From NCBI RefSeq assembly GCF_025716945.1, contig NZ_JAOVZT010000015.1:36885-100884 (forward strand): a DNA stretch of 64,000 bases. The letters run 5' to 3'. Shown here piece by piece: positions 26,424-36,703 of this stretch (the first letter of the stretch is position 1; every line of letters begins with the position of its first letter). Source of the stretch: Geodermatophilus sp. YIM 151500 (GTDB lineage Bacteria; Actinomycetota; Actinomycetes; Mycobacteriales; Geodermatophilaceae). The notes under the pieces were generated by a model that saw only the letters and a list, made by a program, of their open reading frames with translations, made no database searches and was not told the origin of the DNA. A program made the position numbers and the translations under genes.

Positions 26424-26996
26424 ATGACCCGCGCACTCGTCGTCGTCGACGTCCAGAACGACTTCTGCGAGGGCGGCAGCCTCGCCGTGGCCGGCGGCGC
26501 CGCCGTGGCGACGGCCATCACCGAGCACGTCCGGACGGCGGCCGGCGACTACACCCACGTCGTGGCCACCCGCGACCACCACGTCGACCCGGGCCGCCAC
26601 TTCTCCGAGCACCCCGACTTCCTGGAGACCTGGCCGCCGCACTGCGTGGTGGGCACCGACGGGGTGGAGCTGCACGAGAACCTCGACCGCGGACCGCTGG
26701 AGGCGGTGTTCGACAAGGGTGAGCACGCGGCCGCCTACTCCGGGTTCGAGGGCGCCGCCGACGGCGTGCCGCTGGCCGACTGGCTGCGCTCGCGCAACGT
26801 GGACGCCGTCGACGTCGTCGGCATCGCGACCGACCACTGCGTCCGGGCCACGGCCCTCGACGCGATCGGCCACGGCTTCGCCACCCGGGTGCTGCTGCAC
26901 CTCACCGCCGGGGTCACCGACGGCACGACCGAGGCCGCGATCGAGGAGCTGGCGGCCGCCGGCGTGGACGTGCAGGGCGAGGTCCGCCGCGGCTGA
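26424..26996 (+). CDS. pncA: Nicotinamidase
   Basis: 190 residues, start after AGGAGCGAC. The isochorismatase-fold triad is D9 (VVVDVQNDF), K98 (FDKGEH) and C139 (ATDHCVRAT); D51, H53 and H59 ([11 protein letters not shown]) bind the metal. It deamidates nicotinamide to nicotinate. The tight pncB-pncA pair forms a complete salvage step. A homologue in mycobacteria activates pyrazinamide. Confidence 0.95.
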   Translation: MTRALVVVDVQNDFCEGGSLAVAGGAAVATAITEHVRTAAGDYTHVVATRDHHVDPGRHFSEHPDFLETWPPHCVVGTDGVELHENLDRGPLEAVFDKGEHAAAYSGFEGAADGVPLADWLRSRNVDAVDVVGIATDHCVRATALDAIGHGFATRVLLHLTAGVTDGTTEAAIEELAAAGVDVQGEVRRG

Positions 26997-27007
26997 CCCC
27001 GCGGCGT

Positions 27008-27100
27008 GGTGCCCGGCCGCACGCTGCAGCGCGAGGTCGGGCACCGCGCGATGAGGCCGGGCACCGCGAGGTGAGGCCGGGCACCACGCGGTGAGGCCGG
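27008..27100. repeat. Three 20-base tandem repeats between pncA and serB
   Basis: Units at 27033-27052, 27053-27072 and 27073-27092 plus a partial unit share GAGGCCGGGCACCGCG with minor changes. GGTGCCCGGCC at 27008-27018 is complementary to the repeated GGCCGGGCACC, so each unit can form a hairpin with it. This lies between convergent genes and may act as a terminator region for both. Confidence 0.75.
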
Positions 27101-27112
27101 CGGCCCCCGGCG

Positions 27113-28498
27113 CTACACCGCGTCGAGCACCTCGTCGCGGGAGAAGCCGAGCACCTGCAGGACGGCGTCGAGATAGGGCTGGTTCAGCGCGGCGTGCGCC
27201 TGCTCCCGGACGACGGGCTTGGCGTTGAACGCGATGCCGAGCCCGGCGGTGTTGAGCATGTCCAGGTCGTTCGCCCCGTCGCCGACGGCCACCGTCTGCT
27301 CCAGCGGGATGCCGTACCGCTCGGCGAAGCGGACCAGCGCCCGCGCCTTGCCGGCGCGGTCGACGATCTCGCCCACCAGTCCGCCCGTCAGCCGCCCGTC
27401 GGCGACGTCGAGGGTGTTGGCCGCGGCGAAGTCCAGGCCGAGCACCTCGGCGAGCGGATCGGTGATCTGGGTGAAGCCGCCGCTGACGATGCCGCAGCGG
27501 AAGCCCAGCCGCTGCAGCGTGTGGATGAGGGTGCGCGCCCCCGGGGTCAGCTCCAGCGCCTCCCGCACCTCGTCGAGCACTTCGACCGGCAGCCCGGCCA
27601 GCGCGGCCACCCGGGCGCGCAGCGACTCGGCGAAGTCGAGTTCGCCGTGCATCGCCGCCGCGGTGATCCGGGCGACCTCGGCGGCCCGACCGGCCCGCGC
27701 GGCGAGCTCGTCGATGACCTCGCCGCGCACCAGCGTGGAGTCGACGTCGAGGACGATCAGCCGCTTGCTGCGCCGGGCCAGGCCGACCTGCTCGACGGCG
27801 ATGTCGGCCCCGGCCGCCGCCGCGACCGAGGCCAGCCCGGTGCGCAGCGGGGTCGACTCGGCGCCGGACACGGTCAGCTCGAAGCTGGTGACGGGGTAGT
27901 CCGACAACCGCCGGATCGCGTCGATGTTGCCGCCGACCGCCGCCACCGCACGCGCGGCCTCGGCGACCGCGCCGGGCGGCACCGGGCGGCCGAGGACGAC
28001 GACGTGGTGCGGCCGGCCCGTGGGCGCGGGTCCGGGCGGGCGCTCGGTGGCCGATTCGACCTGCACGCGCATGCCGGTCTCGGCCGCCACCGCGTCGGCC
28101 ACCCCGGTCAGCCGGGCGAGCAGCGCGGCGTCGTCCTCACCGCCCGGGGCCGCCGGAGCGCCGGGGACCGGCGGTGCGCCGACCGAGGAGACCGGGGCGC
28201 CGTCCACGACCGACGGTGCGCCGTCCGGGACGGACGGGGCGCCGTCCGCGACCGACGGTGCGCCGACCGGAGCCGCCGTGCCCGGCGGCAGCGCCGCGAC
28301 CACCACGCCGAGCACCAGGTGCCCGTGCACCACGACCTGCTCGACGTCGACCACCTCCACCGGCGGCCGGCTGGCGGCCAGCGCGGCGAACAGCCGTGCC
28401 GTGACGCCCGGCCGGTCCTCGCCGGTGACCGTCAGCAGGGCGCGCGGGCCGGCGCCGGTCCGGACCGACGGCGCGCGGGGGGTGGGATCGAGCGGCAC
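27113..28498 (-). CDS. serB: Phosphoserine phosphatase with ACT domains (SerB2-type)
   Basis: 461 residues from the GTG at 28498, preferred because GGAAGGA lies 7 bases upstream; GTG at 28516 is the alternative. The N-terminal half has two ACT-like domains (about 18-75 and 160-240), the C-terminal half the HAD phosphatase: LDVDSTLVRGE with the nucleophile, SGGFTQI, and AVGDGANDLDMLNTAGLGIAF. It makes serine from O-phosphoserine and is probably serine-regulated through the ACT domains. A Gly/Ala/Pro-rich insertion of about 45 residues splits the first ACT region. Confidence 0.93.
   Translation of the reverse strand: MPLDPTPRAPSVRTGAGPRALLTVTGEDRPGVTARLFAALAASRPPVEVVDVEQVVVHGHLVLGVVVAALPPGTAAPVGAPSVADGAPSVPDGAPSVVDGAPVSSVGAPPVPGAPAAPGGEDDAALLARLTGVADAVAAETGMRVQVESATERPPGPAPTGRPHHVVVLGRPVPPGAVAEAARAVAAVGGNIDAIRRLSDYPVTSFELTVSGAESTPLRTGLASVAAAAGADIAVEQVGLARRSKRLIVLDVDSTLVRGEVIDELAARAGRAAEVARITAAAMHGELDFAESLRARVAALAGLPVEVLDEVREALELTPGARTLIHTLQRLGFRCGIVSGGFTQITDPLAEVLGLDFAAANTLDVADGRLTGGLVGEIVDRAGKARALVRFAERYGIPLEQTVAVGDGANDLDMLNTAGLGIAFNAKPVVREQAHAALNQPYLDAVLQVLGFSRDEVLDAV
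28150..28290 (-). repeat. Tandem repeats encoding the low-complexity insertion of SerB
   Basis: Units of about 21-24 bases encode repeated GAPSVxDGAPS, inserted between the first and second ACT-like regions of SerB. The frame is kept throughout. Such insertions are absent from the M. tuberculosis protein as far as I recall. Confidence 0.75.
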
Positions 28499-28548
28499 CG
28501 CGACATCCTTCCGCACCGGGCACAGCTGCTCCCCGCCCGGCCCGGCCG

Positions 28549-28584
28549 TCGTCGGGGACGCCGCATCTCGGGCGTCCCCGACGA
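28549..28584. terminator. Perfect 14-base hairpin between serB and ctaD
   Basis: TCGTCGGGGACGCC (28549-28562) pairs perfectly with GGCGTCCCCGACGA (28571-28584) around an 8-base loop. It lies about 84 bases after the ctaD stop on the minus strand and ahead of serB, so it should end ctaD transcripts. Confidence 0.75.
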
Positions 28585-28667
28585 TCCGAGGTCCCGCAGG
28601 CCCAGGTGCGCGAGGAATGCCCTCGGCGCCCGGGGATCGCGGGAGATGGCCGGGCCAGGGGCTCCGG

Positions 28668-30425
<1,758 letters not shown>

Positions 30426-30530
30426 GTCGGCAGCTTAGACGGTCGCCTGCGGGGCTTCCCGGCGGCGCGGGAGGGCACGCCGCGCCCGCCGCCCATCCGG
30501 CGGACGCGCCGTCCCCGGTGCGGCGGCGGG

Positions 30531-31391
30531 TCAGGGCGCCGGGCGGTAGGTGCCGATGCGCACCGAGACGGTGACCGGCAGCGGCTCGGGCAGCGCGGCG
30601 ACGGCCGCGGCCCGCTCGGCGCGGGACCGGTGGCGCGCGTGCGGTCCCATGCCGACCAGCGCGGTGACCGCCGCCCGGTCCAGGCGCAACTCCTCGCGGT
30701 GCGTCCGTTCGGCCAGCGGTTCCAGGTGCGGCTCCAGCGAGGCAGCGAGGCGCTCGGCCTTGTCCGGGTCGACGCGCAGCAGCCCCAGCCGCCCGACCAG
30801 CTCGGCCAGGTGGTCGGCGGCCGGCGTCACCACGACCAGCCGCCCCTCCGGCCGCAGCACCCGCGCGATCTGCGGCCCGTTGCGGGGGGCGAAGACCACC
30901 GTCACGCGGTCGAGCACGCCGTCCCGCACGGGCCACCGGGCCCAGCCGTCGCCGACGACGGCCACGGCGCGCGGATGCGCCCGCGCCGCCCGCCGGGCGG
31001 CGTAGCGGGAGGAGTCGAGGACGACGCCGACGGCTCCGGGCACCCGGTCGAGCAGGGCGGCGAGGTGGTGACCGGTGCCGCCGCCGAGGTCGAGGAGCGT
31101 GGCCGGCGCACCGGTGTCCGGCGCCAGGACGGCGTCGGCCAGCGCGCCGGTCAGGCCGGCGAAGTGGCCCGCGGAGAGGAAGGCCACCCGGTCGGCGACC
31201 ATCTCGGCGGTGTCGCTGGACGGCGGCCGGGCGCCCGGCGGCAGCAGCGTCAGGTGCCCCTGGCGCGCCCGGTCGAAGGCGTGGTCGGCGGCGCAGCGCA
31301 CTCCGGCGCCGCCCGCGTCGCGCATCCGGGCGCCGCAGACCGGGCAGGCCAGCAGCGCGATCGCCGCCGCCGGCCACGAGGACGCGGTCAC
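30531..31391 (-). CDS. Putative 23S rRNA guanine methyltransferase (RlmA family)
   Basis: 286 residues from a GTG. The N-terminus has the RlmA zinc finger CPVCGARM...C...H (C16, C19, C33, H37 by sequence) followed by QGHLTLLPPG. The SAM motif is LLDLGGGTGHHLAALL. The C-terminal SLEPHLEPLAERTHREELRLDR and ALVGMGPHARH fit RlmA/TlrB-type enzymes that methylate G745 or G748 of 23S rRNA; TlrB gives resistance to some macrolides. Which base is modified cannot be told from sequence alone. Confidence 0.8.
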   Translation of the reverse strand: MTASSWPAAAIALLACPVCGARMRDAGGAGVRCAADHAFDRARQGHLTLLPPGARPPSSDTAEMVADRVAFLSAGHFAGLTGALADAVLAPDTGAPATLLDLGGGTGHHLAALLDRVPGAVGVVLDSSRYAARRAARAHPRAVAVVGDGWARWPVRDGVLDRVTVVFAPRNGPQIARVLRPEGRLVVVTPAADHLAELVGRLGLLRVDPDKAERLAASLEPHLEPLAERTHREELRLDRAAVTALVGMGPHARHRSRAERAAAVAALPEPLPVTVSVRIGTYRPAP

Positions 31392-31461
31392 GGCGTCGGC
31401 ACCGGCGGCGGCACGGCGGCGGCACCGGCGGCGGCGCCGTCGTCGGCACCCGGAGGTGGGC

Positions 31462-31980
31462 TCACCGGCGCCCCGGCACCCGCGGCACCGCGTGGAAGAC
31501 CACGTCGCGCAGCGTGCCGCCGTCCGCGACCGCCGTCACGAAGGTGCCGTGCGGCTGGCGGCGCCGGTCGGTCGGCGAGCCGGGGTTGACCAGCCGCAGG
31601 CCCGTGCCGGCCGTGGTGTCCCAGGGGATGTGGCTGTGCCCGAAGACGAGCACGTCGGCGTCGGAGAAGCGGGCGGCGCAGCGCGCCTCGCGGCCCTGCT
31701 TGCCGCCGGTCTCGTGGATCACGGCGAGGCGGACCCCCGCGATCTCGGCCCGGGCGACCTCCGGCAGCCGTTCGCGCAGCTCGCCGTGGTCGTTGTTGCC
31801 GTACACGGCGACCAGCCGCCGCGACCGCCGCTCGAACTCGTCGAGGAGGGCGACGTCGACCCAGTCGCCGGCGTGCACGACGACGTCGGCGGCCTCGATC
31901 GCCGCCCAGAGCGCGGGCGGCAGGTCGCGGGCCCGCTTCGGGACGTGCGTGTCCGAGGTGAGCACCAGCGACACCGCCAC
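31462..31980 (-). CDS. Metallophosphoesterase (YfcE/MJ0936 family)
   Basis: 172 residues from the GTG at 31980; GTG at 31974 or 31995 are alternatives. The metal motifs are LTSDTHVPK, HAGDWVD, YGNNDHGELR, HETGGK and FGHSHIPWD. These are the binuclear-metal ligands of small phosphodiesterases of this family. The physiological substrate is unknown. It follows ctaG on the same strand and may be cotranscribed with it. Confidence 0.87.
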   Translation of the reverse strand: MAVSLVLTSDTHVPKRARDLPPALWAAIEAADVVVHAGDWVDVALLDEFERRSRRLVAVYGNNDHGELRERLPEVARAEIAGVRLAVIHETGGKQGREARCAARFSDADVLVFGHSHIPWDTTAGTGLRLVNPGSPTDRRRQPHGTFVTAVADGGTLRDVVFHAVPRVPGRR

Positions 31981-32014
31981 GGCCCCATGGTGCACGGGCG
32001 TCGGGCGCCCCCCG

Positions 32015-32974
32015 TCAGGCGCGGCGCTCGGCCATCGCGCGCAGCCGGGCGTTGTAGGCCTCGAGCTCGGCGTCGTCGGTGCGTTCCGCGGCACGGTCGA
32101 GCCGCTTCCCGCGGCGTTCCTCCGAGCGGGCCCAGGAGAAGAACACCACCGCCATCACCAGCACGGTGGGCAGCTCGCCGAACGACCACGCGATGCCACC
32201 GGCGACGCCCTGGTCGGCCAGCGGGTCGATGCCCCAGCCGGACGGTGGAGTGGCGAAGGTCCCGACGACCAGCGATCCGGCCATCATGATCGCGACGCCG
32301 AAGAAGGCGTGGAACGGCACCGGCAGCAGCAGTTCCAGCATCCGCCCGGGGTGGCCGGTCGTCCGCGGCCACGGGTCCTGCGCGACGATCGGGCCGAAGA
32401 ACAGCAGCCCGGTGACGGTGAAGTGGGCCAGCATGAACTGGTGGCCCACCGGGTTGGCCATGAGCGCGTCGAAGACCGGCGTGAAGTAGACGCCGTACAG
32501 GCTCACGATGAACAGCGGCACGGTGAACAGCGGTGAGGCGACCATCCGCGCCGGCCGGCTGTGCAGCGCCTCGAGCAGCAGCGCGCGGGGGGTGCCGGCC
32601 GTCCCCCGCCCGCGCGGCAGGGCGCGCAGGGCCAGCGTGACCGGCGCGCCGAGCAGGAGCAGCAGCGGCGTGACCATCGACAGCACCATGTGCTGGGCCA
32701 TGTGCACGCTGAACAGCACCATGCTGTAGCCGTTCAGCCAGGTGCCGGTGACCGCGAACAGCGAGAGGACGCCGGCGGTGAACGCCGCCGTCCGCCACCA
32801 GGGCCAGCGGACGCCGGACCGCGCCAGCCGCCCCGCGCCCGCGAGGTAGACGACCAGCGCCAGGACGCCGGCGACCGGCACGACCGACGTCGGCTCCAGG
32901 TGCGGCAGGAACATCCGGGCCCAGGTCGGCGGCTCGGCGGGGACCCACATCCCCGCGTGGTGCCCGTGCTCCAC
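32015..32974 (-). CDS. Cytochrome c oxidase assembly protein, CtaG_1 (caa3) family
   Basis: 319 residues with about seven hydrophobic segments. HGHHAGMWVP at the start, HMAQHMVLSMVTPLLLLLGAP, FFGPIVAQDPWPR and FHAFFGVAIMMAGSLVVG are typical of the caa3_CtaG family, with conserved histidines that may handle copper. It is thought to help CuB insertion into the oxidase. The ctaD gene lies 1.6 kb downstream on the same strand. The charged tail after the last helix is cytoplasmic. Confidence 0.88.
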   Translation of the reverse strand: MEHGHHAGMWVPAEPPTWARMFLPHLEPTSVVPVAGVLALVVYLAGAGRLARSGVRWPWWRTAAFTAGVLSLFAVTGTWLNGYSMVLFSVHMAQHMVLSMVTPLLLLLGAPVTLALRALPRGRGTAGTPRALLLEALHSRPARMVASPLFTVPLFIVSLYGVYFTPVFDALMANPVGHQFMLAHFTVTGLLFFGPIVAQDPWPRTTGHPGRMLELLLPVPFHAFFGVAIMMAGSLVVGTFATPPSGWGIDPLADQGVAGGIAWSFGELPTVLVMAVVFFSWARSEERRGKRLDRAAERTDDAELEAYNARLRAMAERRA

Positions 32975-33058
32975 CGCCGTCCTCCCGCTCCGCCGCCCCG
33001 CTCGCTGCCGCGTCCCACTGTCCCACTCCCGGGGCGCCCCGGGACGGGGGTCCTCCGG

Positions 33059-33976
33059 TCAGTCGTGCACGCGCGTCTCGTGGGCGGCGTGGCTGACCGC
33101 CTCGAGCTGGAAGGTGCAGTGGCCGACGTCGAAGTGGGCGCCGAGGCAGGTGCCCAGCGCGTCGAGCACCCGGCCGCCGTGCCCGGCCTCCAGCGCCTCG
33201 TCGCTGACGACGACGTGCGCCGACAGCACCGGCGAGCCCGAGGTGATCGTCCACGCGTGCAGGTCGTGCACGTCGACGACGCCGTCGATGCTGCGGATGT
33301 GGTCGCGGACCCGGTCCAGGTCGACCCCTCGCGGGGTGGCCTCCAGCAGCACGTCGAGGGCCTCGCGCAGCAGGGTCCAGGCCCGCGGCAGCACCAGCGC
33401 GCCGACCAGGAGGGAGGCGACCGTGTCGGCGGCCGTCCACCCGGTCGTCGCGATGACCACGGCGGCGGCGATGACGGCCAGCGAGCCGAGGGCGTCGCCG
33501 AGCACCTCCAGGTACGCGCCGCGCACGTTCAGCGACTCCCGCCGGCCGGCACGCAGCAGCAGCAGGCCCACCAGGTTGGCGGCGAGGCCGACGGCGGCGA
33601 AGCCGAGCATCAGCCCGGAATCGATCTCCGGTGGGTCACCGATGCGGCGGACCGCCTCGACGACGACGTAACCGGACACCCCGAGCAGCAGCAGCCCGTT
33701 GGCGACGGCGGCCAGGATCTCGACCCGCTGCAGACCGAAGGTGCGCCGGGAGCTGGTCGGCCGCTGCGCCAGGGTGACCGCACCGAGCGCGAGGCCGATG
33801 CCCAGCGCGTCGGTGGCCATGTGCCCGGCGTCGGCGAGCAGCGCCAGGGACCCGGACAGCAGCGCCCCCACGACCTCGGCGGCGAGGACGGTGACGGTGA
33901 GCACGAGGACGACGACCAGCCGGCCGCGCCGTCCCGCTGCCGCCGTCCCGGCGCCGTGGTCGTGCCCGTGCCCCAC
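33059..33976 (-). CDS. Cation diffusion facilitator metal exporter
   Basis: 305 residues from the GTG at 33976, chosen because GGAGGC lies 5 bases before it. The start GHGHDHG is a histidine-rich metal loop. Six membrane helices follow with the zinc site ADAGHMATD in helix 2 and LGDALGS in helix 5 (HxxxD/DxxxD pattern). The cytoplasmic C-terminal domain has HDLHAWTITSG, HVVV and the final HCTFQLE. It most likely exports zinc or related divalent cations in exchange for protons (ZitB/CzcD type). Confidence 0.92.
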   Translation of the reverse strand: MGHGHDHGAGTAAAGRRGRLVVVLVLTVTVLAAEVVGALLSGSLALLADAGHMATDALGIGLALGAVTLAQRPTSSRRTFGLQRVEILAAVANGLLLLGVSGYVVVEAVRRIGDPPEIDSGLMLGFAAVGLAANLVGLLLLRAGRRESLNVRGAYLEVLGDALGSLAVIAAAVVIATTGWTAADTVASLLVGALVLPRAWTLLREALDVLLEATPRGVDLDRVRDHIRSIDGVVDVHDLHAWTITSGSPVLSAHVVVSDEALEAGHGGRVLDALGTCLGAHFDVGHCTFQLEAVSHAAHETRVHD

Positions 33977-34045
33977 CGCTCGCCTCCGTCCCGCGGGCCT
34001 GCCCGGGAGCCAGTCTCCCGCACCGGCACGGCCGGCCGGCGGCAC

Positions 34046-34096
34046 GGCGCCCGGACGGCGCGCGCGGACGGCGCGCGGCCGGCGCCCGGACGGCGC
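34046..34096. repeat. Two 16-base direct repeats between M23 and CDF genes
   Basis: GGCGCCCGGACGGCGC occurs at 34046-34061 and 34081-34096, with a related copy between. The stretch is downstream of the CDF start and upstream of nothing coding; it lies after the M23 stop and before the CDF ribosome site. Its GGCGCC ends are self-complementary. Confidence 0.55.
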
Positions 34097-34111
34097 CTCG
34101 GAAGGAGCGGG

Positions 34112-35137
34112 TCAGAGCTCCAGGCCGCGCTCGCGCAGCCACGGCAGCGGGTCGATCGGCGGCCCGTCGAGGCCGCCGACGCGGACCTCGAGGTGGAGGT
34201 GCGGGCCGGTCGACTGGCCGCGGTTGCCGAGCAGGGCGATGGTGTCGCCGGCCTTCACGACCTGGCCGGGCGTGACGAGGATCTCGGACATGTGGCCGTA
34301 CACGGTGACGTCGCCGTTCGCGTGCTGGACGTAGACCACGAGCCCGTAGCCGCTGGCCGGGCCGGCCTCCAGCACCACTCCGTCGGCCACGGCACGCTCG
34401 GGCGTGCCCATCGGCGCGGCGATGTCGATGCCCGCGTGCAGCCGCCCCCACCGGGGCCCGAAGCGGCTGGTGAGCCGCCCGCCGTCGACCGGAGCCGCGA
34501 TCTTGGGGCGGGCCGCTTCGGCCGCCGCCGCGGCCGCCGCCTCGGCGGCTAGCCGGTCGGCCTCCGCCTGGGCCTGGGCCGCCACGGCCTGCTCGGTCTC
34601 CCGCTGGGCTCGGCTGGCGGCCAGGTCCCCCAGCCGCTCGGTGGCGACGGCGTCGGGGATGGCCGCGGCCGGCCCGGACTGGATGCCCAGCTGCTCGGCC
34701 ACGCTGACCGACCGGCTGACCGATGCCGCCGTCTCGGCCTGGGCGGCCGGTCCGACGGTGGTCGACGCGGCCACCCCCAGCGCCCCGACCAGGGCGGCGG
34801 CGAGGTACAGGGCCGGCCGCCGGCGGCCCGACGGCAGCCGGCGTGCCCGGCGCGGTGCGGCGGGCGCCCCCTCCGCGGCATCCTCGCGAACGGCCGGGCC
34901 GCCCGCGCCGGAGCCGGCGGCGTCCGGTGCGGTCCGCGGGTGCGGCACCGGCCGGCGGACCTCCGCGGTGCCGCGCGTCCCCTCGCGCGGTGCGGCAGCG
35001 GCGCTCCCCGTCGTCCTCTCGGCCGTCCCCGTGGTCCGGCGGGACGGCGTCCCGGAGGCCTGGACGAGGGACGTCGACGACCCGGGCTCGGGTGCCTCGC
35101 CCTCGCGCGGGAGGCGGTCGGTCGGGGTCGGGCTCAT
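34112..35137 (-). CDS. M23 family peptidoglycan metallopeptidase
   Basis: 341 residues. A long Pro/Ala-rich cytoplasmic N-terminus is followed by one membrane segment (about 108-126), an Ala/Glu-rich coiled region (about 165-210) and a LytM domain. The zinc ligands are H234 and D238 (HAGIDIAAP) and H315, with H313 in TGPHLHLEV; G-RFGPRWGRLHAG is the characteristic lead-in. The complete site suggests an active endopeptidase acting on peptidoglycan outside the membrane. An MtrA-like site upstream could control it. Confidence 0.9.
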   Translation of the reverse strand: MSPTPTDRLPREGEAPEPGSSTSLVQASGTPSRRTTGTAERTTGSAAAAPREGTRGTAEVRRPVPHPRTAPDAAGSGAGGPAVREDAAEGAPAAPRRARRLPSGRRRPALYLAAALVGALGVAASTTVGPAAQAETAASVSRSVSVAEQLGIQSGPAAAIPDAVATERLGDLAASRAQRETEQAVAAQAQAEADRLAAEAAAAAAAEAARPKIAAPVDGGRLTSRFGPRWGRLHAGIDIAAPMGTPERAVADGVVLEAGPASGYGLVVYVQHANGDVTVYGHMSEILVTPGQVVKAGDTIALLGNRGQSTGPHLHLEVRVGGLDGPPIDPLPWLRERGLEL

Positions 35138-35208
35138 GCACCTGGCTTCCGTCGGCGGACATCACGACTTGCCCCCGGGGAAGAGGAGCGGGGCCCATGT
35201 AAACATGG

Positions 35209-35225
35209 CGTGACCATTTCGTGAT
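35209..35225 (-). promoter_or_regulatory. MtrA-like direct repeat upstream of the M23 gene
   Basis: On the minus strand ATCACG-AAATG-GTCACG is a direct repeat with 11-base spacing, close to the GTNACG-N5-GTNACG pattern reported for the actinobacterial regulator MtrA, which controls many cell-wall hydrolases. It lies about 72 bases before the M23 start. The first half has one mismatch. This is pattern-based inference. Confidence 0.4.
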
Positions 35226-35422
35226 GTGCATCCACAGGTACCGACCAGCAGTTCTGTGACGTGGACCACCAGACATCACGACTGTGGTTCGCCCGCAGGT
35301 CGCTGTTCGTTCACGCTGCGTCAGCGACGCGCCGTCCCGCCGCGGCGGGCGGCGCGATGGACATCACGGCCGGGCAGTGCCCCCTCGGAAGAGCCGAACC
35401 GTCGCAGTCCGAGGGGAACCCC

Positions 35423-36604
35423 ATGCGCGCAGTAACCTGGCACGGCCGAGCCGACGTCCGCGTCGACACCGTGCCCGACCCGGTCATCACGGACCCGACG
35501 GACGTCGTCGTCGAGATCACCTCGACCGGCATCTGCGGGTCCGATCTGCACCTGATCGAGGTCATGGCCCCCTTCATGACCGTCGGCGACGTCATGGGGC
35601 ACGAGCCGATGGGCGTCGTCCGCGAGGTCGGGCCGGAGGTGACCGCGGTGCGGCCCGGTGACCGGGTCGTCGTCCCCTTCAACATCTCCTGCGGCACCTG
35701 CTGGATGTGCGAGCAGGGCCTGCAGTCGCAGTGCGAGACCACCCAGAACCGGCAGCAGGGCTACGGCGCCTCCCTGTTCGGCTACACGAAGCTCTACGGG
35801 CAGGTGCCCGGCGGCCAGGCCGAGTACCTGCGCGTCCCGTTCGGCAACACGCTGCCGATCAAGGTGCCCGACGGCCCGCCCGACGACCGCTTCGTCTACC
35901 TGTCCGACGTGCTGCCCACCGCCTGGCAGGCCGTGCACTACGCCGCGGTGCCGCAGGGCGGCACGCTGCTGGTGCTCGGGCTGGGGCCCATCGGGGACAT
36001 GGCCACGCGCATCGCCCGCCACCTCGGCGTCGAGAACGTCTACGGCGTCGACACGGTGCCCGAGCGCCTCGCCCGGGCTCGTGCCCGCGGGGTCGAGGTC
36101 ATCGACTCGACGAAGCAGGACGACGTCGTCAGCGCCGTCCGCGACGCGACGGCCGGGCGCGGTCCGGACGCCGTCATCGACGCGGTCGGCATGGAGGCGC
36201 ACGGCTCCCCGGTCGCGACCATCGCGCAGAAGGCGTCGGCGATCGTGCCGGACGCGGTCATGGAGAAGGTCATGCAGGTGGCCGGGGTCGACCGGCTGGC
36301 CGCGCTGAACACGGCGATCGAGGCGGTCCGGCGCGGCGGCACGATCTCGCTGTCCGGCGTGTACGGCGGCGCCACCGATCCGCTGCCGCTGTCACGCATG
36401 TTCGACAAGCAGGTGCAGCTTCGGATGGGCCAGGCGAACGTGTGGCGCTGGGTGCCCGACATCCTGCCGCTGCTCGAGGACGGCGATCCGCTCGGCGTCG
36501 ACGACTTCGCCACCCACCGGGTGCCGCTGGAGCAGGCACCCGAGGCCTACGCCAACTTCCGGGAGAAGAAGGACGGCGCGGTGAAGGTGCTGCTCAAGCC
36601 CTGA
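35423..36604 (+). CDS. Zinc-dependent alcohol/formaldehyde dehydrogenase family protein
   Basis: 393 residues, ATG preceded by GAGGGG at 6 bases. Catalytic zinc ligands are C38-region ITSTGICGSDLHL and GHEPMG; the structural zinc loop is CGTCWMCEQGLQSQC. The Rossmann segment is LVLGLGPIGDMA followed by D at the end of the second strand (YGVDTVPE), favouring NAD. The long insert and C-terminal RMFDKQVQLRMGQANVWRW place it with the glutathione-independent formaldehyde dehydrogenase-like group. Substrate unknown. Confidence 0.88.
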   Translation: MRAVTWHGRADVRVDTVPDPVITDPTDVVVEITSTGICGSDLHLIEVMAPFMTVGDVMGHEPMGVVREVGPEVTAVRPGDRVVVPFNISCGTCWMCEQGLQSQCETTQNRQQGYGASLFGYTKLYGQVPGGQAEYLRVPFGNTLPIKVPDGPPDDRFVYLSDVLPTAWQAVHYAAVPQGGTLLVLGLGPIGDMATRIARHLGVENVYGVDTVPERLARARARGVEVIDSTKQDDVVSAVRDATAGRGPDAVIDAVGMEAHGSPVATIAQKASAIVPDAVMEKVMQVAGVDRLAALNTAIEAVRRGGTISLSGVYGGATDPLPLSRMFDKQVQLRMGQANVWRWVPDILPLLEDGDPLGVDDFATHRVPLEQAPEAYANFREKKDGAVKVLLKP

Positions 36605-36613
36605 CACCGCAGG

Positions 36614-36673
36614 GGCATTGGAAGCTTTGCCGCGCTCTCCCGGCCAGATCAGGGGAGCAAAGCTTCCAATGCC
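36614..36673. terminator. Long perfect inverted repeat between convergent adh and marR
   Basis: Two perfect 17-base arms, GGCATTGGAAGCTTTGC (36614-36630) and its complement (36657-36673), flank a 26-base loop. They lie between the converging stops of the dehydrogenase and the MarR gene. A bidirectional terminator is the simplest reading. The arms are less GC-rich than their surroundings, which is odd here. Confidence 0.75.
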
Positions 36674-36703
36674 GCATCCGGGCGCCGACGCAGCCGACCG
36701 CGT

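Noticed and set aside
35138..35260. Cyclic-di-AMP riboswitch upstream of the M23 gene
   Set aside because: Cell-wall hydrolases often have one, so I looked, but the conserved core sequences of the ydaO/yuaA element are not seen.
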